Below are positions 7,401 to 13,966 of a DNA stretch of 14,753 bases, piece after piece. The DNA lies in the NCBI GenBank assembly GCA_903915315.1, contig CAIWSO010000328.1:1-14753 (forward strand). The letters run 5' to 3'. The position numbers and the translations under genes were made by a program. The notes beneath the pieces are model-generated. The model made no database searches and was not told where the DNA came from. It was given only the letters and a program-made list of their open reading frames with translations. Origin of the DNA: an uncultured Spartobacteria bacterium (GTDB lineage: Bacteria > Verrucomicrobiota > Verrucomicrobiia > Chthoniobacterales > Terrimicrobiaceae). Each line of letters begins with the position of its first letter. The stretch's first letter is position 1.

Positions 7401-8449
7401 TATTTTTTCTTTTCATTCTCTCCCTCGCAACCGCTTCCGCAGCGGATCAGGTGAGTCTCGTGCTGAAAAATGGCGGCAACCGAACTGGTGAGATTATTTT
7501 CGCCGATGATCACCAGATCCGCCTCAAGATCGCTCTCGGTGAGCAAGGGGACGCAACGGCCACGGTTTCCATACCTCGGAGTGCGGTGAACTCCATCGAA
7601 TTTCAAAGCGATCCTGCCATGGAGCAACTTCTCGGCTCCCCCAACCCGACGTACACGGAAGAACTGGATGCGCTTTGGACAAAATTCAATCCTTGGCTTG
7701 GCACCCCCCATTCACCCACAGCACGTATCGGGTGTGCTCTGGGAGAATCGCTTCTAGCTTCCCCCAACTCCAAGAACGCGAAAAGAGCCCTCGGCATTTT
7801 CAAGGAGGTTGAAACCAAAGCCTGGAGCCAGTCCGACCGAGAACGCGCGAAAGTGGGAAGACTTCAAGCCGTCCTCGCGTCCGGAAATGCTGGCGAAGCG
7901 ATGCGCGAAGCTAAGGATCTTGCTCTGAACAAAGAGAATTTCACTCTGCTCATCCAAGCGAAATTCATCATGGCTCAGGCCCGCCATAAGGATTTCTCGC
8001 GGTTCCTCAAGGAAAACCCGCGATGGAATGAGGACCCGATCGCAACCCCAGCGCGTCATCAACTCTACGATGAGGTGCTCGAACTGTATCTTTTCCCTGC
8101 TCTTTTTATGGGTTCTGAAGGCGAGTCCGCAGCACGCGGACTTTGGGGGGCAGTCGAAATTTACCGAGAGAGCGGAGAAATCCCTCTAGCGATCGAGACC
8201 TGCCGTGACATCACGGCCCTCTATCCTGATACCGCCTATGCTTCCAAAGCCAAAGACTTCCTGTCTCAACGAACCCCCGAGCAAATCGCCGTCGATAAAG
8301 AAAAAGAGGCCAAGGAAGCACTCACCCAGCCATCAAGCACCCCGCAACCCACAGCATCGCCATCCGCCACACCCATTGATTCCCATAAAACCCCACAACC
8401 AAAATCAACCAAGAAGAAAAAAAATGGAAACCAACCCGCCAAAAATTAA
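7397..8449 (+). CDS. Exported protein with N-terminal small beta domain and helical repeats
   Basis: I do not recognise a named family. The 350-residue product begins with a short signal peptide (MIFFLFILSLATASAA, cleavage near residue 15-16). A beta-strand-rich segment follows (about 18-70: VSLVLKNGG, TGEIIFADDHQIRLKI, VSIPRSAVNSIEF), which looks like a small SH3/Sm-like barrel. Residues about 80-290 are helical and TPR-like (NAKRALGIFKEVETKAW, GEIPLAIETCRDITALYP). The last 50 residues are a Thr/Pro/Ser/Lys-rich low-complexity tail ending KSTKKKKNGNQPAKN. It starts in an ATGA overlap with the TPR gene and ends inside the proposed ExbB start region (26-bp overlap). This position between a TPR scaffold and a motor channel suggests a periplasmic accessory subunit of the same machine. 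That role is inferred from context only. Confidence 0.8.
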   Translation: MIFFLFILSLATASAADQVSLVLKNGGNRTGEIIFADDHQIRLKIALGEQGDATATVSIPRSAVNSIEFQSDPAMEQLLGSPNPTYTEELDALWTKFNPWLGTPHSPTARIGCALGESLLASPNSKNAKRALGIFKEVETKAWSQSDRERAKVGRLQAVLASGNAGEAMREAKDLALNKENFTLLIQAKFIMAQARHKDFSRFLKENPRWNEDPIATPARHQLYDEVLELYLFPALFMGSEGESAARGLWGAVEIYRESGEIPLAIETCRDITALYPDTAYASKAKDFLSQRTPEQIAVDKEKEAKEALTQPSSTPQPTASPSATPIDSHKTPQPKSTKKKKNGNQPAKN

Positions 8450-9257
8450 CCCTTCAAAATTTAGTCGCCCGCAAGGGTTCACGAATGTGTATCGTTCCAA
8501 CGCTCATGTGAATTTTCAATCCGTGTCACTCGCTTGGTTTTTCATTCTCGCTGCAATGTTTCTGGGATTCACCTGCGCGACAGCAAGCGCCTCTGAGGTC
8601 ACCAGCCACAAAAGCCTCCTCGACCTCTACCGGGAGGGGGGTCCGATTATGCATCTCATCGCACTCTGCTCCGTCGCCGTGATGGCACTTGGCACCTATT
8701 GTTTTCTGATGTTTCGGAAAGCGAAACTCATGCCACCCACAGTGGTCAATCACCTGAACGGACTCATGGGCCAACGTGACCTTCAATCCGCGTACGATTA
8801 TTGTGCAGCGAATCCTTGCCTCCTCACTTCGATTCTTTCCGGTGCGCTCATGAAGGCCAATTTCGAACGCGACATGTATAACAAGACGTCGATGGAAAAC
8901 TCGATTGCCGACGACTGTTTTCGCGATGAGACAAAGATGATGGTGGTGGTCAACTACATGAACACCTTCGCCGTCCTGGCCCCAATGATCGGGCTTCTCG
9001 GAACCGTGGCAGGAATGATCACCAGCTTTAGCGCTCTCACCGCAGGGAAAGCCGAGGCCACGGACCTCGCCAAGGGAATCGGAGAGGCGCTCATCGCGAC
9101 CGGCGGCGGCCTCCTGTTGGCGATTCCATCGATGTTTCTCTACTTCTTTTTTCGCGGATTGCTCACCTCGAATATGGCGGATCTCCACAAAACTCTTTCC
9201 CATACCCTCGACCTTTTTACAGGCGAAGCACACAGCCACCCGCCCACAGCACGTTAA
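8424..9257 (+). CDS. ExbB/TolQ/MotA-family proton channel subunit
   Basis: The membrane motor subunit that, with ExbD-type partners, converts proton-motive force into work in the envelope. With the ATG at 8424 it has 277 residues. Hydrophobic segments are at about 36-56, 75-97, 181-203 and 224-243. The MotA/ExbB signatures are clear: LDLYREGGPIMHLI (66-79), APMIGLLGTVAGMITSF (186-202) and GIGEALIATGGGLLLAIPS (218-236), with Glu221 at the position of the functional Glu176 of E. coli ExbB. The first hydrophobic segment ends in ATASA-SEV and reads like a cleavable signal peptide, preceded by a polar stretch of about 35 residues. A GTG at 8508 would give a shorter, more normal signal sequence (249 residues). 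The frame is also open upstream to 8205, but that part is antiphase to the preceding gene. The next gene follows 8 bp after the stop. Confidence 0.92.
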   Translation: METNPPKINPSKFSRPQGFTNVYRSNAHVNFQSVSLAWFFILAAMFLGFTCATASASEVTSHKSLLDLYREGGPIMHLIALCSVAVMALGTYCFLMFRKAKLMPPTVVNHLNGLMGQRDLQSAYDYCAANPCLLTSILSGALMKANFERDMYNKTSMENSIADDCFRDETKMMVVVNYMNTFAVLAPMIGLLGTVAGMITSFSALTAGKAEATDLAKGIGEALIATGGGLLLAIPSMFLYFFFRGLLTSNMADLHKTLSHTLDLFTGEAHSHPPTAR

Positions 9258-9265
9258 AAAAGATC

Positions 9266-9688
9266 ATGTCCGCTATACGAAGACGTATTCGCAGGGTTCA
9301 GCACGACGAGGTCGGCCTTCAGATCGCACCCATGGTCGATGTGACATTGTTGCTCTTATTTTTCTTCATGCTGGCCGGAAAAATCACCAAAGCCGACAAG
9401 TTGATGGACATTAAAATCCCGCTCGCGAAAACGGGAAAGATTCCCACTGATGAGGGAGCGAGAGATATCGTCAACATTGACGCACAGGGCCAACTCTTCA
9501 GCGGAAGCCGGGCCGTCACCTCCAAGGAACTCACGGCGCACCTCAAACAAAGATTCAAGGATTTTCCCCCGCTCAAACTTTCCATCCGAGCAGACGCCAG
9601 CACCCCAGGAAAAAAGATCAAAGAGGTCATGGCCATTGCGAGCGAGGCCGGAGCGATCGAGGTGATTTTTGGGGTCATTCAAAAATGA
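9266..9688 (+). CDS. ExbD/TolR-family subunit, first copy
   Basis: A 140-residue single-pass membrane protein with the standard ExbD layout. A basic cytoplasmic N-terminus (RRRIRRVQ) precedes one transmembrane helix at about 18-39, with LQIAPMVDVTLLLLFFFML. This contains Asp25, which matches the protonatable Asp25 of E. coli ExbD. A periplasmic alpha/beta domain follows (about 45-140: DIVNIDAQGQLF, LTAHLKQRF, LKLSIRADA, IKEVMAIASEAG, EVIFGV). It works with the ExbB-type channel subunit 8 bp upstream. Its last codons overlap the second ExbD start (ATGA at 9685). It is clearly different from the second copy apart from the helix motif, so the pair probably has distinct roles and is not a recent duplication. 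Confidence 0.93.
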   Translation: MSAIRRRIRRVQHDEVGLQIAPMVDVTLLLLFFFMLAGKITKADKLMDIKIPLAKTGKIPTDEGARDIVNIDAQGQLFSGSRAVTSKELTAHLKQRFKDFPPLKLSIRADASTPGKKIKEVMAIASEAGAIEVIFGVIQK

Positions 9689-10125
9689 AACGCCTCGAAC
9701 ACCCCCAGATCGAACTGCAGATCGCACCGATGATCGACGTTTGCTTTTTGCTTCTCTTTTTTTACATCCTGACATCGAAGCCCGTGAAGCCAGAGTCGGA
9801 TATGACCATGACGCTCCCTGGAACTATTCCACAGGAACAAACCCTAGAAATTCCCGACGAACAAAGACTTCTCATCCAAGACAACGGCCAAATCGTCCTT
9901 AACGATCTTCCGCTCGACTCGATCGAAAGCAGCGAACTACCCACCTTGCTGAACACACTGAAGCGATTCAAAGAGACGGCGGATGCCAATAAAAGCGAGG
10001 CCCTCATCACGCTCGACGTGAGCGACAAGGCCATTCACCAACGTGTCGTTGACGTCTTGAATGCGTGCGCCACTGCCGGCATTCAAGGCGTAACCTTCGC
10101 GGGAGCCACAGGAGAAGAGGAATGA
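9685..10125 (+). CDS. ExbD/TolR-family subunit, second copy
   Basis: A 146-residue ExbD-type protein. Its N-terminus is short (MKRLEHPQ). The transmembrane helix at about 9-31 holds IAPMIDVCFLLLFFYIL, with Asp18 as the expected proton carrier. The periplasmic domain includes RLLIQDNGQIVLNDLPL, LITLDVSDKA and VVDVLNACATAGIQGVTFAG, the usual ExbD strand-helix order. It starts in an ATGA overlap with the first ExbD. Its own stop overlaps the start of the VWA protein (GGAATGA at 10120-10126), so three successive genes are translationally coupled. Two ExbD-like genes with one ExbB-like gene also occur in the AglRQS motor of Myxococcus. Whether this pair forms a heterodimer is an inference. Confidence 0.93.
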   Translation: MKRLEHPQIELQIAPMIDVCFLLLFFYILTSKPVKPESDMTMTLPGTIPQEQTLEIPDEQRLLIQDNGQIVLNDLPLDSIESSELPTLLNTLKRFKETADANKSEALITLDVSDKAIHQRVVDVLNACATAGIQGVTFAGATGEEE

Positions 10126-11153
10126 CGCTCTCGCCATCACAGATCCCAGCGGGCGCTCAGTCGGGCCGCCGTCGATTGGTTGTAACAATCATTTTAATCA
10201 GCATCGGGATACATGCGGCAGCTGCCATCGTCGCCGGAATTGTGGTAGTCGCGCGCTATTTCGCGGAAGCCCCAACCGAGTTCAAAACCACCAAGGACGT
10301 CCGGATTCCAGCTAAAAAAAGAGAGGCAAAAATGAACATGGCATCCCTCGATGCCATCGCGCCCAAGCCAACCTTCAGCGACAAGATGCAAAGCTCGCGA
10401 CCCACAGCCTTTTCTCTGCCGGATATACCGAATCTGCCACTGGATCAGATGCTGCCACTGGATCCCTCCCAACTTATCAGCGATCAAATGGTATCACTCT
10501 CCAATGTGGAAGCCATGGGAAGCGGTTCGGGAGCCGCCAGTGCGGGTGCCGGAGGCTTTGGTGACAAGGGCATGAGTTTTTTAGGGATTCAATCGAGCGG
10601 GCAACGAATCCTCCTGCTTTTTGACGTCTCCTCGAGCGTGACACACAAGGCGGCGAAAGCCGGCGTCCCACTCGAAAAAATCCAGCAGGAAACAATCAAC
10701 CTCATTCGCAAACTCCCCATCACATCGAAATTCGGCATCATTCAATTCACCCAAAACTACAAACCCTTTAGTAAAGAACTTCTCCCGGCCACGGATAACA
10801 ACCGAACGGCAGCATTGAATTGGGTGCAGACCGAGTGGGTAACGAAAGGCAGCATGTCAGAATCCTCCAAAGTCATATCAAACAGCCAGGGGTTGATCGG
10901 CGTTCTGGATTTGGCTACCGAGATGAAGCCCGATGTTATTTTTATCATTTCGGATGGGAGCTTTCAGTGGAAAGCGGGCGGTGGATCGGGGACGATCCCA
11001 TGGACAGTCGTTAAAAAAAGGATCGCCGAAAATCTTTGCAAGTCCGGCGAATGCAAAGTGAACTTCATCGCTTTTGAAGCCAAGAGTGATGACACCAAGG
11101 AAATGAGAGGCATCTCCCAACGAAGCGGTGGAAAAATGATCGAGCTTAAGTAA
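10122..11153 (+). CDS. TonB-like transmembrane anchor fused to periplasmic VWA domain
   Basis: A 343-residue single-pass protein. After RRR (16-18) comes a hydrophobic helix (about 19-46) carrying S27-x3-H31 in ISIGIHAAAAIVAG. This resembles the S-x3-H helix with which TonB and TolA contact ExbB/TolQ. Next is a Lys/Pro-rich linker (about 50-130) and a Gly/Ala/Ser-rich hinge (133-150). Residues about 160-343 are a von Willebrand A domain: RILLLFDVSSSV with MIDAS D168-x-S170-x-S172, FGIIQFTQ, and DVIFIISDGS with Asp278. The usual third MIDAS Thr is not obvious around 250-256, so metal binding may be altered. Cys306 and Cys311 could form a periplasmic disulfide. No TonB/TolA C-terminal domain is present. 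ATG 10122 is chosen because it overlaps the ExbD stop and gives a short cytoplasmic tail. The open frame back to 10065 lies inside ExbD. Confidence 0.85.
   Translation: MTLSPSQIPAGAQSGRRRLVVTIILISIGIHAAAAIVAGIVVVARYFAEAPTEFKTTKDVRIPAKKREAKMNMASLDAIAPKPTFSDKMQSSRPTAFSLPDIPNLPLDQMLPLDPSQLISDQMVSLSNVEAMGSGSGAASAGAGGFGDKGMSFLGIQSSGQRILLLFDVSSSVTHKAAKAGVPLEKIQQETINLIRKLPITSKFGIIQFTQNYKPFSKELLPATDNNRTAALNWVQTEWVTKGSMSESSKVISNSQGLIGVLDLATEMKPDVIFIISDGSFQWKAGGGSGTIPWTVVKKRIAENLCKSGECKVNFIAFEAKSDDTKEMRGISQRSGGKMIELK
10434..10464 (+). repeat. Short tandem repeat in the VWA-protein linker
   Basis: CTGCCACTGGATC occurs at 10434-10446 and again at 10452-10464, an 18-bp period in frame. It encodes LPLDQM followed by LPLDPS in the proline-rich linker between the membrane helix and the VWA domain. 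It looks like a small in-frame duplication that lengthens the linker. Confidence 0.8.
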
Positions 11154-11192
11154 TTTCCGGGATGGCCTACCCGAATCAACGCTGGGAATAAA

Positions 11193-11909
11193 TTAGGCTG
11201 GCAGATGCAAGATACGACCGCACTGCGGACAGGAGACGATTGTCTTATTCGCCCTCAACTCCAAGCCCGTTTGCGAGGTCACCTTCATGTGACAACCCAT
11301 ACAAACCTCATGCTCCAAGGCGACGATCGCATGGGCATTTTTGTTTTTGAATAACCGCTCGTAACGCTCGAGCAAATCCTCATCGATCCCCTCGGTCGCC
11401 GCAGGTCGAATGGCCTCCAATTCGGCGATGCGGGATTGGATATTGGTGGATTTTTCCCTAAGCACGCTGATCTGGCCATCATATCGGGCCTTCTCTTCAG
11501 CATAGGTTTTCTCGGCAATGGCGATCTGAGGACGAAGACTTTCCGCCTCCTCCATCAAAGCGAGCTCCTTATCCTCAATCCCGGAAACCACTTTTTCGGC
11601 ACCAGCAATTTCATGAGCCAGTGCGGTGAACTCCTCGTTTTTGCGCGTCTGCATTTGCTGGGTTTTATAACGCGCGATCTGGTCCCGCTTAGAACTGGCC
11701 TCGACCTGCAGGGTTTTCTTTTCGACTTCGATCATCTTTGCACGAGTGCGGGCCTGCTCAAGCCTCGAGGCAGAATCTGCAATGAGTTTTTCCTTGGTGG
11801 CGATGTCCGAGGGGATGGCTTGCAACTCCTGACGCAGCGAACGAAGACGCTGATCTTTATCCTGGAGGGCGAGGAGTTTTTCGATGGCTTCTAGCATGCC
11901 CTCAAGCAT
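11193..11909 (-). CDS. C4-type zinc-ribbon coiled-coil protein (DUF164/CT398-like)
   Basis: About 238 residues. Residues 1-170 are a long charged helical hairpin (KLLALQDKDQRLRSLRQELQ, then Glu/Lys/Ala-rich heptads). The C-terminal part has a four-cysteine zinc ribbon with Cys203/Cys206 (CMGC) and Cys227/Cys230 (CPQC), plus the family sequence KNKNAHAIVALEHEVCMGCHM. Family members include Chlamydia CT398 and Helicobacter HP0958/FlgZ, which have been linked to sigma-54 and to secretion or flagellar regulation. The common molecular activity is not settled. The start is ambiguous among ATG 11909, ATG 11897 (preceded by GAGGGC) and an upstream frame to 11942; 11909 is used here. It converges with the VWA gene (39-bp gap) and diverges from cobA-hemD. 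Its role in this organism is unknown. Confidence 0.88.
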   Translation of the reverse strand: MLEGMLEAIEKLLALQDKDQRLRSLRQELQAIPSDIATKEKLIADSASRLEQARTRAKMIEVEKKTLQVEASSKRDQIARYKTQQMQTRKNEEFTALAHEIAGAEKVVSGIEDKELALMEEAESLRPQIAIAEKTYAEEKARYDGQISVLREKSTNIQSRIAELEAIRPAATEGIDEDLLERYERLFKNKNAHAIVALEHEVCMGCHMKVTSQTGLELRANKTIVSCPQCGRILHLPA

Positions 11910-11983
11910 GCCTTTTCTTTTTAAAATTATCCAGCCAATCAAAATGATTTATTCAGCCGACTCATCCTGCAAAGATAGGACCC

Positions 11984-13495
11984 ATGTCACATGGAATTTG
12001 TTTTCTCGTTGGTGCCGGCCCCGGAGATCCCCTTTTGCTTACCCTGAAGGCTCGCGAATGCATCAAGCGGGCGGATGTGCTCATCTACGATTACCTCTGC
12101 AATCCGGAAATCCTGAAATGGGCCCGCGAAGGCGTGGAAAAAATCTACGCAGGCAAAAAAGCCGGTGCTCACACCCTCAAGCAGGATGAAATCAACGATC
12201 TGATCGTAAAGAAAACCCGTGCTGGAAAAACGGTAACGCGACTCAAGGGAGGCGATCCCTTTCTTTTTGGACGCGGCGGGGAGGAAGCGGAAGCGCTAGT
12301 GCAAGCCGGGTGTCGCTTCGAGGTCGTCCCCGGCGTCACCTCCGCGATTGGAGGTCCTGCCTACGCCGGCATCCCAGTCACTCACCGAGCTCATAATACC
12401 ATGCTCACGATCTTCACTGGCCATGAAGATCCCACCAAGTCCGAGACCTCCCTCGACTACAAAGCCATCGCCTCCGCTCCTGGCACAAAAATCATGCTCA
12501 TGGGTATCGAGCGCCTCTCGATTATATCGCAAGGGATGATCAACGCCGGCATGGATGCAGCCACCCCGGTTGCGCTCGTTCGCTGGGCCACGACCGGTCG
12601 GCAGCAAACCCTCACAGGCACCGTGAGCGATATCGCAGCCAAAGCCGAAGCCGCCTCATTCAAGGCTCCCGCTGTGGCTGTATTTGGCGATGTTGTCTCG
12701 CTCAGAGACAAACTCAACTGGTTTGAATCCCGCCCCCTCTTTGGAAAACGCATCGCGGTGACGCGCACCCGCCAGCAAGCCGGGGATCTCGTTACGCGTT
12801 TGAGGGAACTGGGTGCGGACGCTTTTGAAATGCCGACAATCCGGATCGAACCCGCTCCAAACAAACGCGAGTTTTATGAAACGGTTGCCTACAGCCACAG
12901 CTACGAGTGGATCATTTTCACGAGCCCCAATGGCGTCGACGCGTTCTTTGGAGCATTTTACGATCTCTACAAAGACGCCCGGAGTCTAGGTGCAGCCCGC
13001 ATCGCGGCCATCGGACCAGCCACCGCCGAACGAGTGCGTTCTTATCGTTTCGCCGTCGACGTCCAACCTGAAAAATACGTGGCTGAAGAAATTCTCAAGG
13101 CCCTTCAAAAGGAAGCCAGCCTCGAAAATGTGAAGGTCCTTCTCGCTCGCGCCGAGGGCGCACGTGACGTGCTTCCTGTGGAACTCCAAAAGCTAGGCGC
13201 CATTGTCGACGAAACCGTCGCCTACCGCACCGTGCCCGAAACAGAAGATGCCAGTGGAGGAATCGAACGTTACCGAACAGAAGGGGCCGACATGGTCACC
13301 TTCACCAGTTCCTCGACAGCCGAAAACTTCCACGCTCTAGGACTTCCCGACCATGAAGGAGTTCACTACGCGAGTATCGGACCAGTCACATCCAAAACGA
13401 TGCAAAGCCTCAAGATGCCCGTTGATGTGGAAGCCCCCATACACGATATCCCAGGTCTTGTCGCGAGCATTCTTAAGTTTTACGGAAAACCGTAG
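11984..13495 (+). CDS. Fused uroporphyrinogen-III C-methyltransferase / uroporphyrinogen-III synthase (CobA-HemD)
   Basis: A 503-residue two-domain enzyme. Residues 1-250 are SUMT (CobA), which uses SAM to methylate uroporphyrinogen III at C2 and C7 to precorrin-2. Its motifs are LVGAGPGDPLLLTL (8-21), LKGGDPFLFGRGGEE (87-101) and VPGVTSAIGGPAYAGIPVTHR (115-135). Residues about 253-503 are HemD, which cyclises hydroxymethylbilane to uroporphyrinogen III. It shows the two-lobed fold signatures GKRIAVTRTRQQAGDLVTRL, IIFTSPNGVDAFF, MVTFTSSSTAENF and ASIGPVTSKTM. The fusion makes the substrate and commits it toward siroheme or cobalamin. The same HemD activity could also feed heme. Such CobA-HemD fusions are known in several phyla. 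AGGA lies just 3 nt before the ATG. The expected hemA/hemC partners are not in the window. Confidence 0.94.
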   Translation: MSHGICFLVGAGPGDPLLLTLKARECIKRADVLIYDYLCNPEILKWAREGVEKIYAGKKAGAHTLKQDEINDLIVKKTRAGKTVTRLKGGDPFLFGRGGEEAEALVQAGCRFEVVPGVTSAIGGPAYAGIPVTHRAHNTMLTIFTGHEDPTKSETSLDYKAIASAPGTKIMLMGIERLSIISQGMINAGMDAATPVALVRWATTGRQQTLTGTVSDIAAKAEAASFKAPAVAVFGDVVSLRDKLNWFESRPLFGKRIAVTRTRQQAGDLVTRLRELGADAFEMPTIRIEPAPNKREFYETVAYSHSYEWIIFTSPNGVDAFFGAFYDLYKDARSLGAARIAAIGPATAERVRSYRFAVDVQPEKYVAEEILKALQKEASLENVKVLLARAEGARDVLPVELQKLGAIVDETVAYRTVPETEDASGGIERYRTEGADMVTFTSSSTAENFHALGLPDHEGVHYASIGPVTSKTMQSLKMPVDVEAPIHDIPGLVASILKFYGKP

Positions 13496-13558
13496 CAGAT
13501 TAAACGCATCCCAGCGCAACAACGGATCGTAACATTAAACGTAACCCTTTTTAGTTCG

Positions 13559-13957
13559 ATGACTGATCTGACAAACCTATCCAGCGCTCCTTTTCTTGGA
13601 GAATCAGAAACACTTTCCAAAGTGTTACTGCGAATAGAGGCCGAGCCGGCTCGTGTTTTTACGGATGAAGAAGGAGGAATCATCGCCATTAATCCGGCTT
13701 TTTCAAATCTCTGCGGCTACACCTTCGGAGAGATTAAAGGAAAAAAACCTGGCGCTTTCTTGCAGGGCCCAGCCACCACTCCAGAAAGCATCGCCACATT
13801 GAGAAAGGCCATTCAAACAGGAACACCTTGCGTGACAGAGGTTTTGAATTACCACAAGGACAAGAGTGTTTATCGCGTTCAGATCGAACTTCGACCTTGG
13901 GTGGACAATTCCTCTTCCATCAAGGGCTTTATGGCTATCGAGCGTAAGCTTTCCTAA
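13559..13957 (+). CDS. Stand-alone LOV-like PAS domain protein without photoactive cysteine
   Basis: A 132-residue single-domain protein with no output domain. Residues about 22-130 form a PAS fold of the LOV-like subgroup: RVFTDEEGGIIAINPAFSNLCGY (32-54), GKKPGAFLQGPAT (61-73), a helix with SIATLRKAI, NYHKDKSVYRVQIELRPW (97-114) and IKGFMAIERKLS. In true LOV photoreceptors the matching motif is GRNCRFLQG, with the Cys that bonds FMN. Here Pro/Gly occupy that position, so the classic photocycle should not occur. It could bind another cofactor or act by dimerisation. It lies 63 bp after cobA-hemD with no visible Shine-Dalgarno, and the spacer has a repeated ATTAAACG (13499, 13534). It converges with the next gene, four bases after its stop. 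Function and partner are unknown. Confidence 0.85.
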   Translation: MTDLTNLSSAPFLGESETLSKVLLRIEAEPARVFTDEEGGIIAINPAFSNLCGYTFGEIKGKKPGAFLQGPATTPESIATLRKAIQTGTPCVTEVLNYHKDKSVYRVQIELRPWVDNSSSIKGFMAIERKLS

Positions 13958-13966
13958 GTCCTTAGG
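13953..13966. other. Palindrome spanning two convergent stop codons
   Basis: CCTAAG (13953-13958) and CTTAGG (13961-13966) are exact inverted repeats separated by TC. The TAA stop of the PAS gene (13955-13957) sits in the left arm and the TAA stop of the convergent gene (13962-13964, minus strand) in the right arm. A T-rich run (CCTCTTTTTG, about 13974) follows on the plus strand. It could act as a weak bidirectional terminator, but the two-base loop would force the innermost pairs open, leaving a short stem. Confidence 0.3.

Noticed and set aside
8205..8423. Upstream extension of the ExbB reading frame to an ATG at 8205
   Set aside because: It lies fully inside the preceding gene in another frame, is a Pro/Lys/Ser-rich out-of-frame translation with no membrane or signal character, and would create an overlap of about 245 bp.
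8526..9239. 237-residue open frame antisense to the ExbB gene
   Set aside because: It is His/Glu/Gly-rich without domain motifs and mirrors the strongly conserved ExbB coding strand, so it is a codon-composition shadow.
10065..10121. Upstream ATG at 10065 for the VWA protein
   Set aside because: The added residues are an Arg/His-rich out-of-frame reading of the ExbD gene. The ATG at 10122 overlaps the ExbD stop in the same ATGA style used by other junctions in this cassette.
4515..11153. Reading the cassette as a standard Tol-Pal or TonB uptake system
   Set aside because: There is no TolB beta-propeller, no Pal lipoprotein, no TonB-C domain and no TonB-dependent receptor; only the ExbB/ExbD core and the S-x3-H helix are shared.
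11155..11175. Possible hairpin terminator between the VWA gene and the zinc-ribbon gene
   Set aside because: The stem is only CGGG/CCCG plus two A-T pairs across a bulged C, with no T-run on either side.
13528..13545. CGTAAC repeated at 13528 and 13540, next to the ATTAAACG repeat
   Set aside because: The copies are six bases long in a short AT-rich spacer and are as likely as not to be chance; no start or promoter consensus is aligned with them.
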